64,000 nucleotides of DNA, taken from Gymnorhina tibicen (taxonomy: Eukaryota > Chordata > Aves > Passeriformes > Artamidae). Below, one piece after another: positions 47,447 to 60,000 of this stretch (position 1 is the stretch's first letter; each line of letters starts with the position of its first letter). The translations under genes and the position numbers were made by a program. The stretch covers positions 432,221-496,220 of the forward strand of contig VXAZ01008267.1 in NCBI GenBank assembly GCA_013399875.1, read 5' to 3'. The notes beneath the pieces are model-generated. The model did not search any database, was not told where the DNA came from, and saw only the letters and a program-made list of their open reading frames with translations.

Positions 47447-47705
47447 TGAAATCACAGAATTGCTGGCTAGAACTCCTTCTGGAGTTCTCTGGTTCAACCT
47501 CATACTCACAGCAGGTGTACTGCTGAAGTGAAAGCAGGTCAGCCACTGATTTGTTTACCAAGCTTTAAAAACTGTCAAGTATAGAGAATCCTTAGCTTTC
47601 CTGGGCAGCCTTTTCCAGGGCTGCTCTGCCCTCCTCCTGGCAAAGCTTCTCCTAAGCTCCTGCCCGGTGCAGCTGGCCCCACATCCCCAGGTGCCCTTGC
47701 ACAGT
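47447..47705 (-). mobile_element. CR1 3' end, minus strand, divergent
   Basis: On the plus strand the segment opens with gaaatcacagaattgctggc, the reverse complement of a CR1 3' terminus (ATTCTGTGATTTC). It then shows a degraded 3' UTR and the block cctgggcagccttttccagg near 47598. On the minus strand this reads RRSFARRRAEQPWKRLPRKA, aligning in order with the CR1 ORF2 tail (arginine-rich block, W-x-RLPR). The copy is much diverged from the 45.3-kb one. The right boundary, where homology fades, is approximate. Confidence 0.75.
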
Positions 47706-48013
47706 AGGTGTGAGGCTCTGTGAGTGGGACTGAGCAATGACAAGGACGATGGTTCATACAGCATGGAGGTGTTGCTGAGGTTAAGGAGGTGTACGCCCTT
47801 CATCAAAACCACTTCCATAAAGAAAAAGACAGTCGTTGTCAGAGGAGACTCTCTTAAATGGAAACAGAAGGCCCAATATGCAGACCTGACTGACTTAATG
47901 AAGTCTGCTGCCCCCCTGGGGCCTGGGTTGAGGATGTGAAGAGAAAGCTTCCTACCCTGGTATGGCACACAGATTACCCAGGTATGGCCTTCAGAAACTA
48001 TTGATTTTTTCAG

Positions 48014-48084
48014 GTAAGCAGCACTGAAGCTGCAACAAGAAATCTGAGGGCAAACAAGAGAATCTTGAGAGCCTTGGGATGTCT
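48014..48084 (+). other. Candidate 71-bp exon / recursive splice site (unverified)
   Basis: A strong acceptor (attgattttttcag) ends at 48013 and a consensus donor gtaagt begins at 48085. The 71 bp are open in one frame only, starting on a codon boundary, with the peptide VSSTEAATRNLRANKRILRA and more helical sequence. Two bases are left over, which matches the one base needed by 62646-62703. The exon start is itself GTAAGC, so the junction ttttttcag|gtaagc also fits a recursive splice site in a long intron. No protein is recognised. Confidence 0.25.
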
Positions 48085-51000
48085 GTAAGTAATGTGATTG
48101 TTGTGTATAGGTAATGTTTGCAAAGTTTCTTGCTGGGCTAAGCGGGGAGTAACCCTCATATGGCACTGCTTTGTTAACTTTTACAGTACAGACATGGAAT
48201 GGTCAGCTCATTCTAGCAATGGTCATGAGTGAGGACAAGTAAAGAAGGAAGAGAAGTCTTGTCTAAAGCTCACTACAGTATTTTGTTGAAACTTTCTAGA
48301 GTTTTAAAAACTTTCTAAAGTAAAAAGAGCATAATGTTAGATCCTTTCAAAGACGAGGTAGATAAAACTCATTCTGTTGCAGCACCAGGACAAATTACTA
48401 ACCTGAAAAGAAAATCTTTATTCTCTGTTTGAAGAGCATACAGCAATAACCAAAATTAAGACTTCTTCACCTCCTCAAAATAGAAAAGTCAGACTGTTAA
48501 TAATTAGATTTTTCTTTGGATAGCCTAGCATCCAATACTTTCATCCAAGTAGATTTAGCAGATTCTTGATTTCCATTTAAATTTGAAAGTCTCAGCAGAC
48601 TTGGGTTTTTTATTTGAGACAAAAGAACTCCTGACATTCATTTGCTTATATAAGAATCTCATCTTTGATTGGAAAGAGCAAAACAAGACATAGATGTGAT
48701 GAAGATTTCAAGACATCTCTTTCAAACAAGGGCTTTAATCCCACCACGAGCTGATTCTTCATGTACAAATAGAGTGCAAGCTCTCCAGTACACTTCTGCA
48801 AGCTCAGGGCTTAGGGTTCTGCTGGGTATTGGGATTTTAGGCCAAACTCGGGATGTTTTAGGGCACAACTGGTTTTATTATTTTTCTGGTTTAGAAAATT
48901 TGACTTCTTCTGGAGTCTACGCTTTTCAAACGGAACATTGTCAAACTGGAAGTTTCTTGGAAGAAAAATGCAATAATGATTCAGTCTGTAAAGTTTTCCT
49001 TACACTGAGGGATTGAAGAAAAAGTTAACAGATTTCTGTCTTGGTCTCAAAATACTTATGTAAGGAAATTATTTTTTTCTGGGAATAGATGACAAGTTAT
49101 ACAACAGCAGAAGGAGATTTCAGCGCTGGAATCCGATCCTAGAGAAGATTATGCTGGAAAAATGGTGCATGTTTTTAATAGCAACATTCATATGCTGAAT
49201 CCTTATTACTGGTGTCTTAGACATGGAGAATTAATGTCTTTTCAACCATTGCACATTAGCAGCCATGGGTAGGGCCAGGTGTAGGAATGACTGGTAGAGA
49301 CTTTGGCCAGAAAATCAAACTAATAAGGTAGTTGCTTACAACTTTTGCAGACTGACTTTCCTGCTGCTGCCTTGTCTTGTCCTTCATCTTACTTCCTACC
49401 ATCTCTTTGCTCTCCTGCCAGCTCCAGTTACTGCCTCTTGCATTTCTTCCTTGGCAACACCATCCTTCACTTCTGTTCTGGCTTTGCCTCCTCATCTCCC
49501 ACACTCCCAGTAGCCCCATGACTGCCTTTCAGTATTAGTGTGCTACTCTGTAATGCTCCTCCAGCTGCAGCACGAGGTGTCCCAACAGGCAGGCACACAC
49601 ACTGCTGGCAGGAACAGGCAGCCCAGAGGGTCTTGAGCAAGCTCTTCCCTGTCCATCTGAGGGCGCAGAACAGTCCTAATAGCAGGACTAAAATCAGCAC
49701 TTCCTGTAGCTCTTTTCTACCACCAGTTTCAGACTGCATCTGAACTGTGTGCAGAAAAAACTCTTACTTGGTTCTGAGTTAGGTATGAACAGTTTACAGG
49801 CATGTGTGGATTTGATGGATAGACAGCAACAGTATCTATGGCTGATCAGTGGAGGTGGTTTAAGGTTATGGCTATATTTTCCAGCTGTCCATTTAGAAAA
49901 CACCACAAAATTACCCTTCAGAAATCTGTTTGTGGAAAATAGGAGGAGTATCCAGGCAAGAAACATAATACGTTCTGCCATATCTAGTGCAAAGTAAGAT
50001 TTTCTTCCACCTTTATTTCAAACAATGAAACACTGAAAGCAAATGGATACATGAGATAAAAAGGTACCCTCTGTGAGGTTTCATCCTTGATAAACCACAT
50101 TACACAATCCAGGTCTTTCACCATATAGTGAGACCTGATACACCTTCAACATTTCACTGTTTTTTAGACAAGAAAAATCAAGAATTAAGGCCTTGACAAT
50201 ATAAATATGGGACTGAAAATGTGTGTGTTATTAGCACGAGAGCGCTTTTGGCAAGTCTGTTTTTAGTATGCCTGCTCTGGTGTTTTACTGGCTCTCTGCT
50301 GATGTAAACAAATCTGAAAGGGGAGGAAGATTTAGAAACTAACTAATGAGCGTGAATGCTACAGAAAGGAAGTGAAGACAAATGGCTATTGACCCTGTTC
50401 TCCCTTATTAGACAGCAATTTATTTTTCAGTTGATGAAACTGCTTCATCCTATCTGATCCCCGTGGTGGAATTAGACAGTCAATGCTTGGGGGACAATGT
50501 TTCCAAATAACACCCATGGGGCAAGCCTTTTCCAACCATCCTTGAGTCTTGTCTGGCTTTCTCCATCCTGAATTCCTCCATTCTGGTCTTAGGACTAGCC
50601 TTTCCCCTACATTGCCCATCTGGGTGACACTGAAGGATGTTGGCACTACAGTAGGCTCTGTGCAATGTTGAGATAAAGTGGGAGGCTGTGTCTTGGAGCC
50701 AAAACTGTATGAAGTGGATTTTCACCCCCAGAACAGCATTGCAACTGATTTCCACTATATAATGCAGTGCAATCACAACGTCGTGTATGCTTTGTCTGGA
50801 GTTGAGTCTCCAGCTGTTGAAACAGTATCTTTTTTCATTAAATTAGACCAAACTGTAGCCAGCATCAACATCAAGCTCCAAAAATGTAATGCTTAAGTCT
50901 TTTCAGCCAGATGCTGATCTCTGAAACACTGGTGTGAGTCTAGAGGAATTATAGTTTTACACTAATGTATGTGAAATCAACAAGCTTATTTCAGGCCAGT

Positions 51001-51684
51001 GATCTGCTTTCACAGGTGTGCCTTATTTTATGATGCCCTCAAACGAGCTTCTCCCCATCATTCCAAAGTTGTTGAAGATTAAAGATAAGCTTTACTGGTA
51101 AACAGAGAAACAAAGAAAAAGATGTGGAACAAAGGGTTGCTTTCTGTCTCAGTTAAATGCTAGTTAAGGAAAAAAACTTTTCTGGAAGGTTTCCTTTTTA
51201 TCAATCATAGCAAAATCAAAATAAGCTGGCAGAGTACAACTAAAAATGCTGTTTCTTAAACAGAAAAACATTCACACAAGTTTAATGATAAAAACTTAAA
51301 GAACTGTGTTTTGTTCACTCTTTTTTTTTGCCATTGTGTGCAAATCTTCAGGTTTTATTAAAGACAATTGATATAAGATTTGTTCCATTGCACTTCCTGT
51401 TATCTTAGCTTGACTTTGCTATGAGAAGTCCTCAGGGGACTTGGTGAGAAACTTTTGTTCTGGTGGGGTTTTTTTGTCACAGACACTCAGCGACTGAGGG
51501 GAGAGAAATGGAAATAAACTGAAAAATGTGTATATGTGCATGGGAGGAGTGGAGGTCTCTGTTTTACACTGCTGTACCTCAAAAATAGCTGAACGGAGTT
51601 TTCCAACAATTTCCACATACCATGCACAGTTCATCCCTGGACTGGGAACAAACATATAAAGGATCATTCCCCAAAGGAGAATTT

Positions 51685-51719
51685 GGGGGACTGGGGGGGT
51701 GGGGGATGGCCTGGGGGGG
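51685..51719 (+). other. Canonical G-quadruplex-type motif
   Basis: Four G tracts of 5, 7, 5 and 7 bases (51685-51689, 51693-51699, 51701-51705, 51713-51719) are separated by loops of 3, 1 and 7 bases. This satisfies the standard intramolecular G-quadruplex pattern on the plus strand. It stands alone in AT-rich DNA, with no promoter or CpG cluster beside it. Confidence 0.85.
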
Positions 51720-53924
51720 ATGATGATGCATTTAAGTAAAATGTGAAAAAGGAGAGTGATAATGGAAATCTGCCCATAAACAGAACTTTTGCATCCTGTG
51801 TTGAAAGAAATACTGCCTTAAGGAAAACTTTTTTCGGTATGCAACAGCATTTAAAGCAAAGTAGCCAGGCAGCACTGTGCCTGCCTCATATCCTCTGTGT
51901 TTGCACCAAGCCCAAAGCTCCCACAGGCATGGGCTTGGCACATTTGGAGCTGCACCAACCCGGTTGTGATTCCCAGGCATGTGCTGGCTGCTGGAACTAT
52001 CCTGGGGAGACACGTCTGAAGCATGATACAGCACCATGAAAAAGAATGTATTACAGCCTTGGCTTGCATTCACCACCTAAGCTGGAGATCACTGGCCAAG
52101 AGTTTCACCCCTTCTGTGTTGTCCAAGATCGTGCTCGGGCACTGCATGTGGGAACACTGATGCTCCCAAGTGATCATCACCTTTTGCAACAGGCATTTCA
52201 AGCTGTATTGCCAGTTTACCAAAGCTTGAAGAAAATAGCATAAATCCCATGCACAAATTTTCTTAGCTGAGTACTGGGCTGAGAAAAGTATATTTGTATG
52301 TCCACAGTCTGAAAATAAATTGATCCACTTCAGTTGGGGAGGCTTGGGAAAAAAGAAAAATACCTTTCTGTGTTCCTTATAGAAGAAAATCCCCCATTTT
52401 CCTACTAGATTTTCATCAGTACACTGACATAATATGATTATGTATTTATGCATCAGCTTTTCCACTTTCTGTCATTTCAATAGAAACAAGCAAACAATGG
52501 AATCACTTAGACCGTTAGTATTTGTAATTTAGTAACTCTTCCAGACAAGTCCCAGCATGTTGCAAGACAGCTTCATGTTTTGCCTTGATGATTACTTTTA
52601 CTTCTTAAATGGTGTGAATTTTATCTGTTTCAGAACATGAGAAAAAGAGGAACTCATGTCCCTCCTCATTTCTTTCCATCCCAGAATCTTTTCTTACTTT
52701 CTAATTTAGCAACATGATATGAAATAAATTAGTCTCGAATCCAAAAGCACAGTCTCATTGCTTTTAGCTTGAATTATGCATTGCAGGTTTATATGTATAA
52801 ATAGCAACACTAAAACCAAATTGCTTTCTGAGCCAAAACCCTTCAAGCAACAGAATGAATACGGTGGTCATAAACCAGTCCAGAATAACATGATATTAGA
52901 AATTCAAGCTGAAATGCCCTTCCATATGCATTAAAAATTTCACTTGTTAAAATAAATGACTCTCTATGTCATCTTTATTCTGTTTTACTACCTTTCTGCT
53001 AATGCTGTAAATAGATACCTTGGCTAACCTTATTCTTGTTTCCTAGAGATGCACATGCCAAGAAGTCCTGGCTGACAGTAAATGCTGCACAGCAACTTAC
53101 CCTCATTGATGGGAATAACTGGCCAGCTAGTGATCTCAGTGATTCATGTGCAAGGGTCAATGGCTCTGCCCGGGCCTAGTTTGCAATATTCTTTTGTTGC
53201 AAGTTTTCATATAGAGTCCCTCTTGCCTGGGACAAACAAACACAGCAACACACTCCAGAAGCAACGGGAAACCCAGACTACAGAATGGGACTGCACATAA
53301 AACAAACTCTAATGGAAAGTAACATGTCAAGGTTGTATTTTAAATTCAAATATTTATTATGTATTTGTATTGTAGCATTGCTTAAAGGCCAGGGCTACTT
53401 TGTGCTAGCCATTATTCAGGCTTAAAAAAAAGCCTAAGCCTCAAAGGCAAGCCTGTCTGTCTCTACATTTACATTTGCTGGTTTTATATCGCTCATTTGA
53501 CTCCAGAATATCAAATCACATCCACCTCCCTTCCTTTCAGACCTGAAATGCCAAGAGCTCCAATTCAAATCTTCTCCCGTATATTTATTGCTTACTAAAT
53601 GAGATACAGGAAAGGATTGTAACTCAGGCTGCAAAATTCTACCTTCAAAAGTGAGGAAATGCCAGATTAAATATGTAATAGCAATTCAGTTCTCTTAGGT
53701 ATTATAAACATTATGATATAAGGTATAGTTTTTCCTTTCCCCTGACAACTTTGTCTCATTCACTGCTGGCAAACAAATCAATGAGCCATGGCTCAATATT
53801 GCCTTTGATTAAGGTGGCTGAGTGTATGTCATGTGCCTCCTTCACTGCATGATAGTCTATGTGCTGGATGAAAACTGGACATTTTTCTCAGTTTTCTGAG
53901 GTGCTTCTTGAACATTTCAAAGTT

Positions 53925-53956
53925 GGTTTTGTTTTTGTTTTGTTTTGTTTTGTTTT
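53925..53956. repeat. GTTTT microsatellite
   Basis: About six units of GTTTT, with one GTTTTT variant, followed immediately by ttttcag. The tract creates a good-looking splice acceptor at 53957-53959, but no clear exon follows it. Confidence 0.9.
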
Positions 53957-55839
53957 CAGAAAATCCCTTTTTACATTACAGGCAAAAATGATAGGTGGGT
54001 TGGAACACTTCTCTTGCCAGATGTGTAAATACTGGTTACTTTCATCAGAGAAATAGACATATCAGGGAAACAGAGAGCTTTCCAGGATCTGAAGGCAAGT
54101 ATGCCCTCAGAGCACATGCTTCTTTCTCTTCCATGAAACTTCTTCACCAGTCTTCTTGAATTTCAGCTTTAACCCACCTTCCTCTCTTTGTTTCCCTCAT
54201 CTTCCTTCACCAGGCGTTTCATGATGGTACAAGCACCTTCAGTTTTTAAGTTTTCTTCTGTGAGCTCGCAGTCCAGGTGACAAATCATACTCCTCACCAC
54301 CCAATCTCTCCCTCTCCCGTTGTCATGTCTATAATTGACATCTGCAGGAAAAAAATGTGAGTGGAATTTTGACAGGAGGGCTCCAGTGTCTTGAGGGCTG
54401 CACCCAATTTCCTGTAGAGCCTTTAAAACGAAGGTCTGGGATTGAAAGTGTAGTTTATTGGCATCCAACTAACACTCCAGGACAGGAGTGGCCTTTTGCA
54501 GGTATTCTTTCCTTCTTGTAAAACTCCCACCTTTTCTGAGGAATGCCTGAGAACAAACTGTCAAAGAACAAGCTGTCAACACTCTCCAGTGTTGTAAAAT
54601 AAATATTGCCTTGCCCTAACCACTTTACAGAATTATCAGGGCCTGCTCCAAGTTTTGAGAAAAAAAAAAAAAAAGAGTTTTCTAGATTATTGCGTAAGAG
54701 TTGGAGACTTGTCATCTGTGTTTGAGAGCATTTTAGTGTGTGGTGATCTGCAGGTGCTGCTGTAAGATACACTTATTTGCCAATGCCAACTTCACAGTAA
54801 GAAATACCAATGAGGTAGGATATATAAGAGAAGAACAACAGTGGGAAGTCTGCCAGGGAGACTGTCCACCTGGGCATGCTGTAGCTCTACTTACAATCCA
54901 CCACTAACACGGTTTTTCAATCTAGAAAAACCTCGACACAATCAAGTTGCAGATGAAAATAATGTTGCATTTAAAGGTGCAATTGCACCAAGACTTTCAG
55001 TGCTACCTGTATCTTCTGCAGGACAGGCTGGCAAAACAGTGCTTTGTAATACATGTAACAGAGCAGGTATCAAAATGAGCATTTAAAGAAACAGAAATCT
55101 TGTTGTGGAGTAACCCAGGTCTTCATGCAAGTCCTTGTTAAAGAAGCACGAAGAACAAGTGGCACCTGAAGCAAACACGGGGGAGTGAACCAACAGCATG
55201 CTCTGGTTGTGGTTGCCCCGAGGTGGTCTCTTCTGCATCTCAGTGTCGGCTGGGTGCACCTCGGTGACGTGACTCTAAGCAGCACCGTGGGCTGGCCGGA
55301 GGAGCAAGACAGCTCACACTGGGTCCATAGATGTTCAAACAGATAGTTTCTCAGTACATTCAGGCATTTGGAAAGGTGTTTGAGAAATATCACTGAATGC
55401 TCAACTCTGCTCTGGCTAGAGGTTTGTTACTGCAGAAAGAGCGCATTTTTAGAAAGAGGCAGCTGACCCAAGAGCCCAGCACACTGAGTTAATGTAATAG
55501 TCAGATCGCCTTTGATTACTATTGCTAAAGATGAAAGTATTGTGAACTGAATTTCTTGGATTCACTTAAAATTGCTATGCTAAAAACATTTGAAACCATT
55601 GCAGTTGTGACATAGGTTTTTATATGAAAAGCCAAGACCTGTCAGGTCCCTTGGCTGCTGTGTGATCACTGCACAGGGCCAAGCCAATGCACCGCACGTC
55701 ACCCTGTTGTCCCCACCAAGCATGAGTAGATTCCCGCACGGGAGAAACTTCAGAGTGGTTTCACAGCGATCAGGTTTACGAACTCTATGGATGGTTTCCC
55801 CTGCCTGCGTGGCTGCACTTCAGCTGTCGGGCTTCTTCC

Positions 55840-56165
55840 CCCTGGCAGATTTTGGTGCTCGGCAGTGACCAGCCTTGCTGTGGCTCCGCAGCCCTCTCCG
55901 AGCCACCCCGGCCTGTGACAGCAGAGGGCAGCAAGAGGCAAAGAAGATCGTTTCATAAAGCGGGTCAAATTCCATTCTCTGACATTTGCTCTTGGAATGC
56001 AGTGCCTGCACAGGCTGCCCGCGGTTCCTGGGCCGGATCCGCAGCTGGCGGGCGGCAGCGGGCTCGGGGCTCGGCTCCGGGGCCGTCCCGGGCAGGGCGA
56101 TGTGCGCCACGGGGCCATCGCAAGCCCGGACGTGGCCTTGCACGTGTGCACCTCACCGAGTGGGT
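55840..56165. promoter_or_regulatory. Small dense CpG cluster (possible minor CpG island)
   Basis: The core at about 56018-56160 is very GC-rich with roughly 20 CpG dinucleotides in 150 bp (for example gcggcagcgggctcggggct and ccgtcccgggcagggcgatg). This is far above the surrounding AT-rich DNA, where CpG is rare. The flank from 55840 is moderately CpG-containing. It could be a small promoter or alternative first exon, an unmethylated enhancer, or a GC-rich repeat remnant. Long open frames on both strands here (157-158 codons) are a by-product of GC content. No TATA box or clear start is visible. Confidence 0.4.
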
Positions 56166-56903
56166 TAGAAAGGGAATCATGCTGATTTTGGAGACTTTGC
56201 CCAGTTACAAGCGTGCCATATGGCATTTTATCATGCTCGTGTTGAAAAGCTATAAAAATCTGAAATTAGCTATGCTTAGCTTTCACCACACAGCAAAATG
56301 TAGCGCTTACTTTAACTATGAATAAATAAGTTCTTATATAATGATGAGAGCTGCTGGGCTGCATTCCTTTCCCCCTGTACTCTGCAAATCTCTAAAGAGA
56401 GGTGTATGTTTGGAAAATGTTTTGTACTGAAGGACAAAGCAAAAGGGTCGTTGCTACTACATGATTTTTAACAAATGCTATTTTTTCCACTACGGGCTCA
56501 TAGAAATACACTTTTTTTACTTTCTTAGATAGCATTTAAGTGAAAGAAACTCTGGAGTAATTCAACTTTCCCTTCACTCTTCTGCCGGTATGTACCCAAA
56601 CCAGGTGGTTTCGGTACAGGGTGGAAACCCAGCTGCAGGTGTCCTCTCAGGTGACAGCATGAACAAACATGACAGCCACGTTCCCTGGAGGTGAGAGTAG
56701 CTGCCTGCAGATGTGGGAACTGAAACTGCTGCCACAGTTGGTCTTTGTGCCTACCTGTAAATCACCATGTTGGTAACATGTAAACATAGTGTGTATGACT
56801 TTAGGCAGGTACAAATGAGCTCTGTGATCTGGAATTAGCAAGTGCAGCGGGAGAGTTCCTCTGCTTGCTTGCCCCTAGCACAACAGCAAGAATATCCAGC
56901 TTC
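56166..56903. other. Unique non-coding sequence
   Basis: AT-rich sequence with no recognised gene or repeat. Confidence 0.6.
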
Positions 56904-57000
56904 GCAGAATCACAGAATCACAGAGTAAGGCACAGTTGGAAGGGACCCTCAAAGATCATCGAGCCCAACTCCTGGCCCTGCACAGCACCATCCCCAGCTT
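56904..57000 (-). mobile_element. Short CR1 3' end, minus strand
   Basis: On the plus strand the segment reads cagaatcacagaatcacaga, then ttggaagggaccctcaaaga and gcccaactcctggccctgca. This is the reverse complement of the last about 100 bp of a CR1 3' UTR and its terminal ATTCTGTG repeats. It is severely 5'-truncated with no coding part, and its 3' end is well preserved. Confidence 0.93.
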
Positions 57001-60000
57001 GTATGTTGTCTTCAGGAATGGTCTCATTAACTGAGAAGTGAGTGGCCTTAAGCTCTTCACATCATTAAGCTTCTCTGAACAGATGATTTATTTCCATGAT
57101 GAACAAACATTTACAAAATTCAGCACAATCTGCATGGTAGATAAACTTCTTACACGAACAGAATAATTGTGGAGGTTTCCTCCTACATAGTGCAAAGAGC
57201 AGTTGAGCTCACAGCCTTCAAAAATCTCTGTTTCTCCTATGAAGGGACAGAGATGTTAAAGAAACATGGCAAATAATTTGGATGGATTTGAGAACTGTGC
57301 ATGCGGGGTAATAGGAGACAGAATATAAAGAACAATCTGAAGGCAGCTTCACTTTTATTAAAAAATATGTTTCAGAATAAGATAGCATTTTGACGTGGTT
57401 GTGGTTTTAATTTATTTTCAATATTAGAAACTGAGACAGAGCACTGTCATGTAAGCATGTGACAGAGTGAAGCTGTCTGGTTTAGTTTCACTGAAAAGTC
57501 AAGAAGTTCATCCTAGTTCAGATTCTCATTAACCTACTTAACATTGTTCCCACTGAGTAATCATAAGTGAGCTATAGTACCTGTTTTACTTTTTCCAGCT
57601 GCTGTCAGGAAGCGTGCACCTCTGCCAAGCACGGGGCCAAACCCTGGCGTTTCTTCCTTGCTGTCACTGGCTGGCAAAGTGATAAGAGAGTACTCAGCAT
57701 GGCAGAGCACATTTTGATATTGTACAGCAAATGAGACAGACCTCCAGATTCATGCAGTGAAACTATTCTTATCTTCTTATGTAATGTACTCATAGCACTT
57801 TTTTTTTTTTTGTTTAAACATGTTCCATTTGGACCATTTTCCACATTAATTCCATATTCCAATGTTAAATTACATTGTCTGATAAAATTAATTGTATTCA
57901 GTGCTGCTATAACCTGAGAGCAATACAAAAGAGGGGTGATTTCTGCCTAAATGAATTCCTTTTTTTTTTTTTTAGTTCGGAAGGAGCAAGATTTGGGCCT
58001 AAAATTCAGGGTAGTCCCCATGTTGAAGTCAAAGCAATCACAATCTTTTCATAAACAGGCTGTGGTTGCTTGTATTCCACAGTAATGAACACCATACAAA
58101 AATCACAGAGGGACACAACTTCAGGAGGAAAAAGTAATGAAATTCTGTGTGACAAACACCACTCTGCTGTGCAGAGCAGCCCATTATTCCTCTCCAGGGG
58201 CTCTTCTTAACAAATTTTTACATAATGGTGTAAGAAATGCCATATATACTAATTTTTTTGAGATCAGTGATGCTGTCAACTGAGAACTTTTCAAGTGGAT
58301 TTTAGAAGCACTCCATCATCTAACAGAAAAAACCCCAATGTAGTGTTTTCTGACCAAAACCCCGTATCGTGGAAGTACATTCCACTTTACACTATTCAAT
58401 TTAGTTGTGATTTTCCAAAGACTTTTAGGATCTAAAATATACAGTTGAAATTAAATGTAGTTTTAAATTAGAAGGGAATTTCTAACTTTAAATGTTCTAA
58501 TGTAAAACAGGTAATAGTGGAAGTTCTATTCCTTTATTTTTTTGACAGCGGAAAGTGAACGTTTCTCACAAATTTGGAAAAAAAGTTTGTGGGTTAAATT
58601 ACATATTTGGTGAACAAAACACATGTATTGAGTCTAAAGATGAAAATTTCATTATTTTTCCCTGTCCTGCTATAGATTAGAAATCTGTCCCTAAATGAAT
58701 TTTCAGAGAACTTAACCCACTCTAATCTTTTGCAGAAATCCATGAAAAATACTGCAGAACGTATTTTGCCAAGGTGACATATTTTTCTGTTGGTATTTTC
58801 CTTGACTGTTTTCATCCCTGTTTCCTCCCTGGAGTACTGCTGCATAGTGAAGGCTCCTACATGCTTGTTAGTGAGCTGGATGAAATGCCGTGTACCCTTG
58901 CCTTCAGGCGAACACTGTAACATCATCCCATACAATTAACTGCTTGTAAAATGTTTCTTTCTCTCACCGTTCACGGCGCATATTATGGATTACTTGCTGA
59001 AATTACTTGCTTCTCACCTAGGGCAGGAATCTGCTGCATGGCAAATTTCCAGAACACATCACCTAGGCATCCAGATAGACTTACACTCCTTAGCATGAAA
59101 AATCCTTCTCCCCACCTGGAATTTCACAGTGATTGATTTCCTGCAAAGCACCTCACTCCAAAGTGAATTCAGGATTGGACTCGCCTCCTTCCTGCTTCAG
59201 GAACCAGGAGCATTTCAATAGCCAAATTCTTGTGCTAAGCTAAGTTTCTCCCAGAAGTCTTGGGCTGAGTCCACTGGACATGGTGACACTGTGGAGGTGT
59301 GGCCATGAGTTCCAGTTTCAATCCTTTGCTCACTCACACACTATGTGGGCTTGATCAAATAATTTGGGGCAACATTTTAAAAATTCCATTCATTTTGACA
59401 TTTCCCACAGCTGACATTTACTTAGTTAACCTTTTCTTCTCTGCTCCTGCTGCTCTGTGCAGGGCTGTTTTCAGAAGTACTCAGTGAGTCTTGTAGGTAT
59501 GGACAAATAACTCTGTAAATCAGGTCATAATTCACTGCTAATCCCTTGTTCTAAGCAAGGCTTAAAGTCTCTTCCAGTTTTCTAGCCTCACTGGCCCAAT
59601 CAGAGGGTTTTTTTCCAGAGCTGTAATCTGTCTCCCAGCAAGTTAAGTTGATTTCTACAATAAAACTGCCCAAATATTGTTTGTTTCTGCAATCTGTTAA
59701 CATCATGGGAAGAGACATTTCCAAACATTTGTTAGAGATGCACATTCTTCTTATAACTATCTAGCGAAGAAAAATGAACTGCCTCTCCTAGATTTATTCT
59801 ATTAATGATGCCTAGTTACAGTGCTGTTGGGTACATTGGAAATTAACCTCAATAGAACTGGCCTGGAGAATTCATTTGGAAAAAACCTGAAATCTACTAA
59901 ATGTTTTAGAGGTGAGGGTGTCATCACAAACTCTTCTTATTTCAAGTATAAAGCATTTTGCATCTGGCTTAATACCTTTATGCTACAATTCACTCTGATT

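Larger units (their letters stand above)
47706..55639. other. Unique AT-rich non-coding sequence
   Basis: No dispersed repeat recognised. It contains a candidate exon (48014-48084), a G-quadruplex-type motif (51685-51719), a GTTTT microsatellite (53925-53956) and an A15 run (54660-54674). A somewhat CpG-containing stretch at 55180-55320 includes a TGACGT core in ctcggtgacgtgac. Open frames are short and unrecognised. Confidence 0.55.

Noticed and set aside
55750..56325. Overlapping 157- and 158-codon open frames on both strands
   Set aside because: They coincide with the GC-rich CpG cluster, where stop codons are rare in every frame. The peptides are arginine/proline-rich and match no family.
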